64,000 bases of DNA, from assembly GCA_963839365.1 (NCBI GenBank), contig CAWIUT010000003.1:372001-436000 (forward strand), read 5' to 3'. Below, in pieces: positions 16,630 through 25,310 of the stretch. Made by a program: the position numbers and the translations under genes. Position 1 is the stretch's first letter. Every line of letters starts with the position of its first letter. The stretch comes from DASSKA01 sp963839365. Lineage in GTDB: Bacteria > Actinomycetota > Actinomycetes > Propionibacteriales > Nocardioidaceae. The notes under the pieces are model-generated. The model saw only the letters and a list, made by a program, of their open reading frames with translations, made no database searches and was not told the origin of the DNA.

Positions 16630-19116
16630 ATGGTTCAAACCGTGGCCGAGCAAGCCCCGTCCCGGGACAGCAGCGGCCGGTCCGCACCGCACCGCGTGCT
16701 GGTGCTCTCGGCGGACATGGGCGGCGGCCACAACGCCACGGCTGCTGCTCTGGAGGAGTCGGTCCAGCGTTGCTGGCCCGGCAGCGAGATCCGCCGCTTG
16801 GACGCGCTCGACGTGATGGGCCCCGGGGTGGGCTGGGTGTTCCGCAAGATCTACGTGAGCAACGTCGAGACCACGCCGTGGCTCTACGAGTTCTTCTACG
16901 CCAGCCTGTGGCGGCACCGGTGGTTCGCGCACGCTTCCAAGCGGTTCACCGGAAGCTGGTGCGGCCGGCAGCTGGCCGACCACATCGACCGGTTCGACCC
17001 GGACATCGTGCTGTCCACCTACCCGCTTGCCAGCTCGGGTCTGGCCTGGTTGAGGACCCAGCGGGGTCTCGAGGTGCCCTCCTACGCCTGGGTCTCCGAC
17101 TTCGCGCCGCACCCGTTCTGGATCTACCGGGAGCTCGACGGCAACTTCGTGATGCACGAGGCGGCGGTCCCGGCCGCGCTCGCCGCCGAGCCCGGGGCCA
17201 GGGTCGAGGTGTCCCCGCCGCCCGTCGTACGCCGGTTCCACCCGGGTGACCGCACCGCGGCTCGCCGGCGCCTCGGGATCGATCCCGAGGCGCTCGTGGT
17301 CCTGCTGTCGTGCGGAAGCTACGCCTTCGGGGACACGGAGGCGATGGTGCGCGCGATGGCCGGGGCCTCGGACACGGTGACCGTGCTCGCGGTCTGCGGT
17401 CGGGACAGCGCCACACAGGCGTCGCTGGACGCGCTGGGCTACCCCGAGGACTCCCTGGTCACGTTCGGCTGGGTCGACGACATGCCCACGCTGACGCTGG
17501 CCGCCGACCTGGTGGTCACCAACGCCGGAGGTGCCACCGCTCTCGAGGCGATGGCTACCGGGACCCCGCTGGTCTGCGCCGCCCCCATCGCCGCCCACGG
17601 CGAGGCGAACGCGAATCTCATGACGGTCGCCGGGCTGTGCGACCTGTGCGCAGACCTCGACGGGCTCACCGCGCTGATCCAGGCCACCGGCAGCCACCGG
17701 GAGGCTCTGGAGCCACTGCAGCGACGCACCGTCGCCCACGCCGAGGCGCGCGACCTCGACGACGTGCTGCGTCCGCTCGGCGAGCATGCCGCCAACGGCC
17801 CGGCCAGGAGCACCACCCCCACCGTGCCGTGGCGGATGCGGGCGGCGGACGCCTTCTTCAGCCATGTGGAACGGCCGGGGCTCGCCCAGGAGGTGGGCGT
17901 GGTCCTGACCGTGGACCCGCTGCCGGGCGGCGAGCAGCTCACCGCCGCCGGGATCAGCGAGGTGCTCCAGCCGCGGATGGCCGGACTGCCGCCGGCGCGC
18001 CGGGTGCTCAACCGCGATCCCCTTGGCTGGCGGCTCGTGGACGATGTCCGGGTCACCGAGCGGGTCGCCGAGGTGACGCTGCCCGAGAACGCCACCGAGG
18101 ACGACCTGTGGCGGGCCGTGTCCCGACTCTGGGCCGAACCGCTGCCGGCCGGTGAGCCCGGCTGGCGGATGCTCCTGGTCCGCGCGCCGCACCTCGAGCA
18201 GAGCCTGTTCGGCGTCAAGCTGCACCACAGCCATGGCGACGGCATCTCCGCGCTCGGTCTGCTCGACCGGTTGCTCGACGTCGCCGACGGGGACCCGCTG
18301 CGGGAGCGGCGGCCGGGGCGCACGCTGCGGGCGGGCCGCCACCCGGTCCGCGAGCTGCGCCGCTTGTTCCGGGGCACCGTCGCGCTCGCCTCACGCGGCT
18401 CCGCCCCCCGGCACCCGTTCAACGAGTCCAAGATCCTTGGCGCCCCTCGGCTGTTCAACGTGGACCTGCCCTGGGCCGAGCTGCGCCGGGTCGCCGACGG
18501 GCTCGGCGCCCGCCCCCACGAGCTGGTGGTGGCGCTGGTCGCGCACGCGGCCGCCCTCCTGCTCGAGGAGCGCGGCCTGCTGACCAAGGGGCAGCCACTG
18601 CGGGCGATGGTCCCGGTGGCCATGCGCACTCCCCGGCTGGACCGGGTCTTCGGCAACTGGACCGGCTCGCTGGCGCTCGACCTGCCCACCGCCGCGATGT
18701 CGCCGGCGGAGCGCGTCGCCGTGGTGCGCCGCGAGATGCGGGTGCGCAGCGAGCACGGCGAGGCACACGCAGCGTCCGCGGTGATGATGCTGGCCGGCAG
18801 ACTTCCGGAGCGGCTGCACCGTTGGTTCGCGCGCGCGGTCTACAGCGACCGGTTCTTCAACACCATCGTCTCCTTCATGCCCGCGGCCCGTGGACCCCGA
18901 TGGCTCGCCGGCGCCCGGGTCCGGTCGTTCACGCCGGTGCTGCCGCTCACCAAGGGGGTGCCGATGACCGTGGGCATCATCGTGGCGGACGAGCACGCCG
19001 GCCTCGGCTTCCTCGTCGACGAGCGGCTCGGCCTCGACGACCGCGCCGTGCACGATGCGGTGCAGCGGGCGTTCGTGGAAGCCGGTGGTGAGCCGCTGAG
19101 TGTCAGGGGGCGTTGA
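16630..19116 (+). CDS. fusion protein: MGDG-synthase-like glycosyltransferase + WS/DGAT acyltransferase
   Basis: 828 aa with two enzymatic halves. Residues ~20-390 are a GT-B glycosyltransferase of the diacylglycerol/MurG type: HRVLVLSADMGGGHNATAAAL (GGGH at 31-34), an acceptor-domain SDFAPHPFWIYRELD and the sugar-nucleotide site VVTNAGGATALEAMATGTPLV. Residues ~400-828 are a wax ester synthase/diacylglycerol acyltransferase domain with catalytic HHxxxDG at 532-538 (HHSHGDG), a PVAMRT-like segment and a NTIVSF-type C-terminal motif. Together they suggest glycosylation and acylation of one lipid, for example an acylated glycolipid; this is inference. It is probably co-transcribed with the sigma factor upstream and the transporter downstream. 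Confidence 0.85.
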   Translation: MVQTVAEQAPSRDSSGRSAPHRVLVLSADMGGGHNATAAALEESVQRCWPGSEIRRLDALDVMGPGVGWVFRKIYVSNVETTPWLYEFFYASLWRHRWFAHASKRFTGSWCGRQLADHIDRFDPDIVLSTYPLASSGLAWLRTQRGLEVPSYAWVSDFAPHPFWIYRELDGNFVMHEAAVPAALAAEPGARVEVSPPPVVRRFHPGDRTAARRRLGIDPEALVVLLSCGSYAFGDTEAMVRAMAGASDTVTVLAVCGRDSATQASLDALGYPEDSLVTFGWVDDMPTLTLAADLVVTNAGGATALEAMATGTPLVCAAPIAAHGEANANLMTVAGLCDLCADLDGLTALIQATGSHREALEPLQRRTVAHAEARDLDDVLRPLGEHAANGPARSTTPTVPWRMRAADAFFSHVERPGLAQEVGVVLTVDPLPGGEQLTAAGISEVLQPRMAGLPPARRVLNRDPLGWRLVDDVRVTERVAEVTLPENATEDDLWRAVSRLWAEPLPAGEPGWRMLLVRAPHLEQSLFGVKLHHSHGDGISALGLLDRLLDVADGDPLRERRPGRTLRAGRHPVRELRRLFRGTVALASRGSAPRHPFNESKILGAPRLFNVDLPWAELRRVADGLGARPHELVVALVAHAAALLLEERGLLTKGQPLRAMVPVAMRTPRLDRVFGNWTGSLALDLPTAAMSPAERVAVVRREMRVRSEHGEAHAASAVMMLAGRLPERLHRWFARAVYSDRFFNTIVSFMPAARGPRWLAGARVRSFTPVLPLTKGVPMTVGIIVADEHAGLGFLVDERLGLDDRAVHDAVQRAFVEAGGEPLSVRGR

Positions 19117-19123
19117 TGCGGCC

Positions 19124-20014
19124 ATGATGCTCTACATCGCGGTCCCCATCGCGATCGCCGCTGCGGCGGCCTTCGGGTCGGCGGGGGTGCTGCAGCATCG
19201 CGCCACGCACGAGACGCGCCCACGCAAGCCCCTGGAACCGGGGCTGTTGCTGGACCTGATCCGCCTCGCCGGCTTCCGCTCCAGCGTTCTCCTGGGCGTG
19301 CTTGGCTTCGTCCTGCAGGTGGTCGCGCTGCGTTTCGGCCCGTTGATCATGGTCCAGCCGCTGCTGGTGACCGGCGTGCTGTTCTACCTGCTGCTGGCCT
19401 CCGCACTCTCCCACCGGCGTCCCGACCGGGGCCTGATGCTCGGCGCGCTGACCGCGCTGGCCGGGCTGTCGGCCTTCCTTGTCATCGCCCGCCCGTCGGG
19501 CGGGGGCGACCAGTTCAACGGCAGCGCCGCGCTCCCGCTCGGCATCGGCTTGGTGATCGTCGTCGCCGCCTGCCTGGTGGTCTCGACCCAGGTCGCCAAC
19601 GAGGTCCGTGCCCTCCCACTGGCGGTTGCCACCGCCGTCTGCTACGGGGTGACCGCGGGCCTGGTGCGCAGCCTCACCGTGCACGGCCTGGACTGGACGA
19701 TCCTCACCCAGTGGGAGCTGTACGCCATCGCCATCGTGGGGCCGGCCGGCTTCCTGCTCAACCAGAACGCCTACCAGAGCGGCATGGTCGGCTCGCTGGC
19801 CCTGGCCATCATCACGCTCGGCGATCCTCTGGTCGGCATCGGGATCGGCGTCGCATGGCTCGGCGAGCGGATCGGTGCCGGGGCCTGGGCGGTCCTCGGG
19901 GAGCTGCTGGCCCTCGGCGTCATGGCCACCGGGACCGCCGCGCTCGCCCACCGCGCCCAGAGGGTGGGCGAGCGGATCCAGGCGGCCGGGCAGTGGCCCG
20001 AGGAGTTTGCCTGA
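19124..20014 (+). CDS. DMT-superfamily membrane transporter (EamA-like)
   Basis: 296 aa with about nine to ten hydrophobic helices. The N-terminal segment FGSAGVLQHRATHE and internal repeat pattern (LVTGVLFYLLLASALSHRRP; ITLGDPLVGIGIGVAWLGERI) are found in actinobacterial DMT/EamA-type permeases. Substrate unknown; its place between a lipid glycosyltransferase-acyltransferase and an SDR raises the possibility of lipid or lipid-precursor export. ATG 19124 begins 7 bp after the upstream stop; an in-frame GTG at 19100 would overlap it. Confidence 0.75.
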   Translation: MMLYIAVPIAIAAAAAFGSAGVLQHRATHETRPRKPLEPGLLLDLIRLAGFRSSVLLGVLGFVLQVVALRFGPLIMVQPLLVTGVLFYLLLASALSHRRPDRGLMLGALTALAGLSAFLVIARPSGGGDQFNGSAALPLGIGLVIVVAACLVVSTQVANEVRALPLAVATAVCYGVTAGLVRSLTVHGLDWTILTQWELYAIAIVGPAGFLLNQNAYQSGMVGSLALAIITLGDPLVGIGIGVAWLGERIGAGAWAVLGELLALGVMATGTAALAHRAQRVGERIQAAGQWPEEFA

Positions 20015-20760
20015 TGGAGCTGCGCGGAACGTCCGTGCTCGTCACCGGAGCATCCTCCGGGATCGGTCGGGCCACCGCCTCGGTGCTGGCCGGACGGGGA
20101 GCGCGGCTGCTGCTCACCGGCCGCGACCAGATGCGGCTGCGAGAGGTGGCCGGCCGGACCGGAGCAGAGTCCATGGCCGCCGACCTCACCGAGCCGCGGT
20201 CACTGGCCCAGCTCGCCGAGTGGGCCCTCGAACGGCAGCCGACGGTGCTGGTGCACAACGCCGGGGTGGGTCTTGCGCGGCGGGCTGAGCAGACCGACGA
20301 CGAGCAGCTGACCCGGCTGTTCGAGCTCAACGTGCTCGCGCCGATCCGGCTGACCCGCGCGTTGCTGCCGACGATGCGGGCGGCAGGGCGCGGCCACCTG
20401 GTGTTCGTCGGATCGATCGCAGGGCTGCTGGGGGTGGCCGAGGAGTCGGCCTACGCAGCGTCGAAGGCGGCACTGCACCGCTACGCCGACAGCCTGCGCG
20501 CCGAGCTGGTCAAGGACGGCATCGGGGTGTCCACCATCGCCCCCGGCATCGTCGACACCGAGTTCTTCTCCCGCCGCGGGGTGCCCTACACGCGCCGCTT
20601 CCCCCGGCCGATGCCGGCGGAGCGGGTGGCCGAGGCGGTCGCCGACGCGGTGGAGCACGACCGGTCCGAGGTCGTGCTCCCCCGCTGGCTGCGCCTCCCC
20701 GTGTGGCTGCAGGCCGCCGCGCCCAACGCGTACCACGCGCTGGCGCGGCGGTTCTCCTGA
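20014..20760 (+). CDS. short-chain dehydrogenase/reductase
   Basis: 248 aa classical SDR. The cofactor motif is TGASSGIGRA (residues ~12-21), LVHNAGVG stands for the NAG motif, and the catalytic Ser/Tyr/Lys are in VGSIAGLLG and YAASKAAL. Arg in position TGRDQ suggests NADP(H). The PG motif (APGIVDTEF) is intact. Its ATG overlaps the previous TGA by one base, so it belongs to the sigma-GT/acyltransferase-transporter operon and may process the same lipid or fatty acyl intermediate. Substrate unknown. Confidence 0.87.
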   Translation: MELRGTSVLVTGASSGIGRATASVLAGRGARLLLTGRDQMRLREVAGRTGAESMAADLTEPRSLAQLAEWALERQPTVLVHNAGVGLARRAEQTDDEQLTRLFELNVLAPIRLTRALLPTMRAAGRGHLVFVGSIAGLLGVAEESAYAASKAALHRYADSLRAELVKDGIGVSTIAPGIVDTEFFSRRGVPYTRRFPRPMPAERVAEAVADAVEHDRSEVVLPRWLRLPVWLQAAAPNAYHALARRFS

Positions 20761-20776
20761 CTCCCGCCGCGAGGCG

Positions 20777-21784
20777 TCAGCCCGCCATCGCGCGCAGCGA
20801 CTCCTTCAGCGAACCCATGGTGGCCATCACCGCGGTCGGCTCGTAGCCGCAGTGCGCCATGCAGTTCGCGCAGCGCTCGTCGCGGCCCCGGCCGTAGCTC
20901 TCCCAGTCGGTCTCCTCGACGAGCTCCTTGTAGGTGCTCGCGTAGCCGTCGGACATCAGGTAGCACGGCTTCTGCCAGCCGAACAGGGAGTAGCTCGGGA
21001 TGCCCCACGCCGTACACCCGAAGTCGGCCTTGCCCTCGAGGAAGTCGAGGAACAGCGGAGAGTGGTTCAGCCGCCACTTCTTCCGGTTCCCGCCCGCGAA
21101 CGCCTTGCCGAACAGCTCCCGGGTCTCGGTGACGCCCGGGAAGTGGTCCTGGTCGGGAGCCTTCTCGTAGGCGTAGGCCGGAGAGATCTGCATGCCGTCC
21201 ACCTCAACCTCGTCGTTGAGGAAGTCCAGCACGTCGATGATGTTCTGCGGTGTGTCGTTGCTGAAGAAGGTCGAGTTCGTGTTGACCTTGAAGCCCTTGT
21301 CCTTGAGGAACTTGATGGCCTCCACGACCTCGTCGAAGACGCCGTCCTGGCAGACCGACTCGTCGTGGCGCTCCTTCAGCCCGTCCACGTGGATGACGAA
21401 CGAGAAGTACGGCGAGGGCTTGAAGTCGAACTTTTCCCACCACTTGCGCACCAGCATCGCGTTGGTGCACAAGAAGACGAACTTCTTGCGCCGGACCAGC
21501 TCGTTGACCATCTCGTCGATCTGAGGGTGCATCAGCGGCTCACCGCCGGCGATGGACACCATCGGTGCCCCGCACTCCTCCATCGCGTCCAGGGCCTGCT
21601 GCACGGGCATCCGTCGGCGCAGCTCGTCCGCCGGGTGCTGGATCTTGCCGCAACCGGCGCACTGCAGGTTGCAGGCGAACAGTGGCTCCAGCTCGACCAG
21701 GAGCGGGAACTTCTCCCGTCCGGCCAGCTTTTGCCGGAGCAGATAGCTCCCGATCTTCACAGTCTGTCGAAGCGGCATGCTCAT
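20777..21784 (-). CDS. hpnH: adenosyl-hopene transferase HpnH (radical SAM)
   Basis: 335 aa. It joins the 5'-deoxyadenosyl radical to hopene to form adenosylhopane, the first step of C35 hopanoid side-chain synthesis. The radical SAM cluster motif is CNLQCAGC (Cys38, Cys42, Cys45), followed by SIAGGEPLMHPQID. C-terminal cysteines in ERCANCMAHCGYEPTAV form the additional Cys-rich region of HpnH. It is the last gene of the operon; its ATG overlaps the TGA of the HpnG-IspH fusion by 4 bases. Confidence 0.95.
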   Translation of the reverse strand: MSMPLRQTVKIGSYLLRQKLAGREKFPLLVELEPLFACNLQCAGCGKIQHPADELRRRMPVQQALDAMEECGAPMVSIAGGEPLMHPQIDEMVNELVRRKKFVFLCTNAMLVRKWWEKFDFKPSPYFSFVIHVDGLKERHDESVCQDGVFDEVVEAIKFLKDKGFKVNTNSTFFSNDTPQNIIDVLDFLNDEVEVDGMQISPAYAYEKAPDQDHFPGVTETRELFGKAFAGGNRKKWRLNHSPLFLDFLEGKADFGCTAWGIPSYSLFGWQKPCYLMSDGYASTYKELVEETDWESYGRGRDERCANCMAHCGYEPTAVMATMGSLKESLRAMAG

Positions 21785-23289
21785 GCCGGTCGCACCTCCT
21801 TGGGCAGGGTGAATCGTACGTTCTCATCGACGAGATGCCGGGCGGCCGTCTCGACCGGGCCGAGCCCGCCGAGCGCCGCCACCACCTCGTCGACCAGGGC
21901 CTGGGGCGCGGACGCGCCCGCGGTGAGGCCCACCTTCGTGACTCCGGCAAGCCAGCCGAGATCGACGTCGTCGGCGTCGTCGACCAGATGCGCCTCGGTG
22001 CCCAGACGTTGTGCCGTCTCGACCAGACGCTGACTGTTGGAGGAGTTCTGGGAGCCGACGACCAGCACCAGCTGGCTGTCAGCAGCAACCGCGGTCAGGG
22101 AGTCCTGGCGGTTGGTGGTTGCGTAGCAGATGTCGTCCGACGCCGGCGCCTTGAGGTTCGGGAACCGCTCTTGGAGCACCTCGACGATCTGCTCCACCTC
22201 GTGCACCGACAGGGTCGTCTGCACCAGGTAGGACACCCGGTCGGGGTCCTCGACCTCGACCACCCGTGCATCGTCGACATCTTCGACCAGCACCGTCTGC
22301 TCAGGCCGTTCACCCATGGTGCCTTCGGTCTCCTCATGACCCGCGTGGCCGATGAAGATGATCGTGTCGCCGCGCCCGGCGAACCGGCGCACCTCGGAGT
22401 GCACCTTGCTGACCAGGGGGCAGGTCGCGTCGATGATGTCCAGGTCGCGCCCGCGGGCAGTGTCCCAGACGGCCGGCGAGACACCGTGCGCCGAGAACAC
22501 CACCGTCTCCCCTGACGGAACCTCGTCGATCTCGTTGACGAACCGCGCCCCCCGTGCGTGCAGGTCCGAGACGACGTGCTGGTTGTGCACGATCTGCTTG
22601 CGCACGTACACGGGGGCGCCACGCTGCTCCAGCGCACGCTCGACGACCTCGATGGCCCGGTCGACACCGGCGCAGAACGAGCGGGGCTCGGCGAGCAGCA
22701 CCGACCGCGGACCGATCGCGTCCGCCCAGGCACCGAGCACCGGGGCGACCTTCGGCAACAGCTTCACCGCGGCACGCAGCCGCCCGACCGTCCGGGGCCG
22801 CAGCAGCGGCTCACCGGCCACGTCGGCGACCACCCGGACCACCGCGCCGGGGCGGTCGTCGGGAAGCAGCCAGGCCGACTCCATGTCCACGGCCAGGGCG
22901 CCCTGCGCCCGCAGCGCCTCGCGCTCCTGACCGGTGACCACATGGTCGGCGCTCACCACCGGGCCGAGCCAGACGCGCAGGCCCTGGGCACGCAGCCGTG
23001 CGGCGAGGAGGCGGCCGCCGGGCAGGTCCCGCGCCGGCTCTCCGTCGCGAGTGCTCCACACCCGGTTGGCGACCACGACGTCGCCGGGCTGGATCCTCGG
23101 GTCCAGGCCACCGGCGATGCCTGCCACGGCCACGGCGGAGGCTCCGCTCACCGTGGGCGCGGTGTCCAGGGAGCGGGCGCGACCCACTCCGGAGCGCACC
23201 AGGCGGCCTGCGTGATGCGGCTGGAACCCGGAGGCCAGCGCCTTCTCCTCGGTGCGGGACGGCGCGCAGATCACGACGTCTACGGCCAT
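21781..23289 (-). CDS. fusion protein: HpnG-type nucleosidase/phosphorylase + IspH (HMBPP reductase)
   Basis: 502 aa. Residues 1-~185 are a purine-nucleoside-phosphorylase-like HpnG domain (GIAGGLDPRIQPGD at 57-70, ALAVDMESAW at 131-140) expected to remove adenine from adenosylhopane. Residues ~195-502 are a complete IspH, the final MEP-pathway enzyme that makes IPP and DMAPP. The three [4Fe-4S] cysteines are Cys206 (RSFCAGVDRAIE), Cys290 (DATCPLVSKVH) and Cys388 (DDICYATTNRQ), with conserved His in FSAHGVSP and FIGHAGHEE. No stop or start separates the two parts. The fusion ties a hopanoid tailoring step to precursor supply. The start overlaps shc by 10 bases. Confidence 0.9.
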   Translation of the reverse strand: MAVDVVICAPSRTEEKALASGFQPHHAGRLVRSGVGRARSLDTAPTVSGASAVAVAGIAGGLDPRIQPGDVVVANRVWSTRDGEPARDLPGGRLLAARLRAQGLRVWLGPVVSADHVVTGQEREALRAQGALAVDMESAWLLPDDRPGAVVRVVADVAGEPLLRPRTVGRLRAAVKLLPKVAPVLGAWADAIGPRSVLLAEPRSFCAGVDRAIEVVERALEQRGAPVYVRKQIVHNQHVVSDLHARGARFVNEIDEVPSGETVVFSAHGVSPAVWDTARGRDLDIIDATCPLVSKVHSEVRRFAGRGDTIIFIGHAGHEETEGTMGERPEQTVLVEDVDDARVVEVEDPDRVSYLVQTTLSVHEVEQIVEVLQERFPNLKAPASDDICYATTNRQDSLTAVAADSQLVLVVGSQNSSNSQRLVETAQRLGTEAHLVDDADDVDLGWLAGVTKVGLTAGASAPQALVDEVVAALGGLGPVETAARHLVDENVRFTLPKEVRPA

Positions 23290-25310
23290 GACGGACTCCT
23301 TCCCATCGTGCCCACCGACGACGAGCCGGTCGGGCGCGGCTGCCCGGGCTGCTCCCGGGCGGTGAGGTTGCTGCGTCCCAAGCAGCGCCCGAGGGCGCTG
23401 ACCGGGAAGACGATCCGGTACAGGTGGTAGTTGAGGTAGAAGTCGCCCGGGAAGCCGACGCCGGTGAACCACGGCTCGTCCCAGCCGCCCTCGGCGTTCT
23501 GGTGGTCGACCAGCCAGTCGATCCCCCGCAGCACAGGCTCCGAGTCGGCCAGCCCCGCGGCGTGCAGCGCGAGCAGCGCCCACGCCGTCTGGGACGCGCT
23601 GGAGCGGCCGTCGCCCACGCACGCCGGATCGTCGTAGGAGCGGAGGTCCTCTCCCCAGCCGCCGTCCGCGTTCTGCACCGAGACCAGCCAGTCGGTCGCG
23701 CGGCGGATCACCGGGTCGTCCGGCGCCATGCCCGCCCGGACCAGCGCCGGCACCACCGCACCGGTGCCGTAGACGTGGTTGGCACCCCAACGGCCGAACC
23801 AGGACCCGGTGGGCTCCTGCTCGGCCAGCAGCCACGCCACCCCGCGGCGGACCTCGGGCGAATCGGCGTACCCCTCGGCGGCCAGCATCTCCACCACGTG
23901 CGCGGTGACGTCCGCGCTCGGCGGGTCGATCACCGCACCGAAGTCGCAGAACGGAAGCTCGTAGGCGATCTGCCGGGTGTTGTCCACGTCGAAGGCGGCC
24001 CAGCCCCCGTCCCGGCACTGCATACCCAGCAGCCAGTCGATGCCGCGGCGGACCGCGGCCTCCGTGGGAGCGTCGGAACGGGCGCGGCGCAGCGCGAGCA
24101 ACACCTCGGCCGTGTCGTCGACGTCGGGGTACCCGTCGTTGTCGAACTCGAAGGCCCAACCGCTCGCCGGCGTGTTCTTGCTGCGGACCGCCCAGTCTCC
24201 CCGGACCCGGATCTCCTCCTGCACCAGCCAGTCGCGTGCCGTGCGCAGCACCGGGTCGTCCGGGGCCAGACCCGCGTCACCGAGCGCCACCGTCGCGAGC
24301 GCGGTGTCCCACACCGGCGACTGGCAGGCCTCGATCCACCGCACCGGGCCGTCGTCGGTCTCCTCGTGCACGGTGAAGCGCTCCCAGCCTTCGAGTCCGC
24401 GGGCGATCACCGGGTGGTCGAGCGGGTAGCCGAGCGCGTGCAGCGCCATCAAGGAGTACACCCAGGGCGGCTGGATACCGCCCCAGCAGCCGTCGGCCTC
24501 CTGCCGGGCGATCACCCACTCGGCCATCCGCCGGATCGCGGTCTCCCGCGCGGGCTTCACCGGCAGCCGCTCGTAGCCGTGCAGCACCCTGTCCAGGGCG
24601 ACGAACGCCTTGCCCCACAGGCTCCTGGACCGCGTCGGCGCAGGCGTGCCCGGCCGGGCCCGCAGCTCGTCGACGTGGACACCGAGGTCACGGGTGGGCC
24701 GCAGCGCGCCCAGGATGGTCAGCGGCGCGATGGTCTGCCGGGCCCAGCACGCGAAGTCGTAGAGGTTCAGCGGGAACCACGACGGAAGGAACACCATCTC
24801 GGGCGGCAGCGCCGGCACCTGGTCCCACGACCACTCGCCGAACAGCGCCAGCCAGAGACGGGTGAAGACCCGGGTGCCCTCCAGCCCCCCGTGCTCGAGC
24901 ACGATCTCGCGGGCCGCGCGCATGTGCGGCTCGCCCGGGTCGTCGCCGGCCAGCTTGAGTGCGACGTACGCCTCGGCGGTGGTGGACGGGTCCGCCGGTC
25001 CGCCGTAGAAGTTCGACCAGGAACCGTCCTCCCGCTGCCGGCTGCGGATCCAGCGGGCACTGGCCCGGGTCTGCTCCTCCGTGCGCACTCCGAGGAACTG
25101 CCGCATCAGCAGGTCCTCGGCGTCCATGCTCACGTTGGTCTCGAGCAGGCCGCGCCACCAGCCGTCCTCGTGCTGCCGGGAGACAAGGTGGGCCACCGCC
25201 CGGTCGAGGGCGGCCTCGGCCCGCTGTCGGGCGCCGCTGGCGGCGGACAGCTCCTCGGGCCCCCCCGGTTCTGGCCGGTGGACGCCTCGCTCTTCGGAGG
25301 TCAGCGCCAT
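23280..25310 (-). CDS. shc: squalene-hopene cyclase
   Basis: 676 aa, typical length. It folds squalene into hopene/hopanol. The catalytic acid motif DVDDTAE has Asp at 396, 398 and 399. Repeated QW motifs are visible, for example EDGWWRGLLETN, REDGSWSNFYGG, RDGGWAAFDVDN, NADGGWGEDLRS and NAEGGWDEPWF. A peripheral membrane channel segment is expected from the family. It is placed between the polyprenyl synthase and the HpnG-IspH fusion in the hopanoid operon. Confidence 0.97.
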   Translation of the reverse strand: MALTSEERGVHRPEPGGPEELSAASGARQRAEAALDRAVAHLVSRQHEDGWWRGLLETNVSMDAEDLLMRQFLGVRTEEQTRASARWIRSRQREDGSWSNFYGGPADPSTTAEAYVALKLAGDDPGEPHMRAAREIVLEHGGLEGTRVFTRLWLALFGEWSWDQVPALPPEMVFLPSWFPLNLYDFACWARQTIAPLTILGALRPTRDLGVHVDELRARPGTPAPTRSRSLWGKAFVALDRVLHGYERLPVKPARETAIRRMAEWVIARQEADGCWGGIQPPWVYSLMALHALGYPLDHPVIARGLEGWERFTVHEETDDGPVRWIEACQSPVWDTALATVALGDAGLAPDDPVLRTARDWLVQEEIRVRGDWAVRSKNTPASGWAFEFDNDGYPDVDDTAEVLLALRRARSDAPTEAAVRRGIDWLLGMQCRDGGWAAFDVDNTRQIAYELPFCDFGAVIDPPSADVTAHVVEMLAAEGYADSPEVRRGVAWLLAEQEPTGSWFGRWGANHVYGTGAVVPALVRAGMAPDDPVIRRATDWLVSVQNADGGWGEDLRSYDDPACVGDGRSSASQTAWALLALHAAGLADSEPVLRGIDWLVDHQNAEGGWDEPWFTGVGFPGDFYLNYHLYRIVFPVSALGRCLGRSNLTAREQPGQPRPTGSSSVGTMGRSPSWP

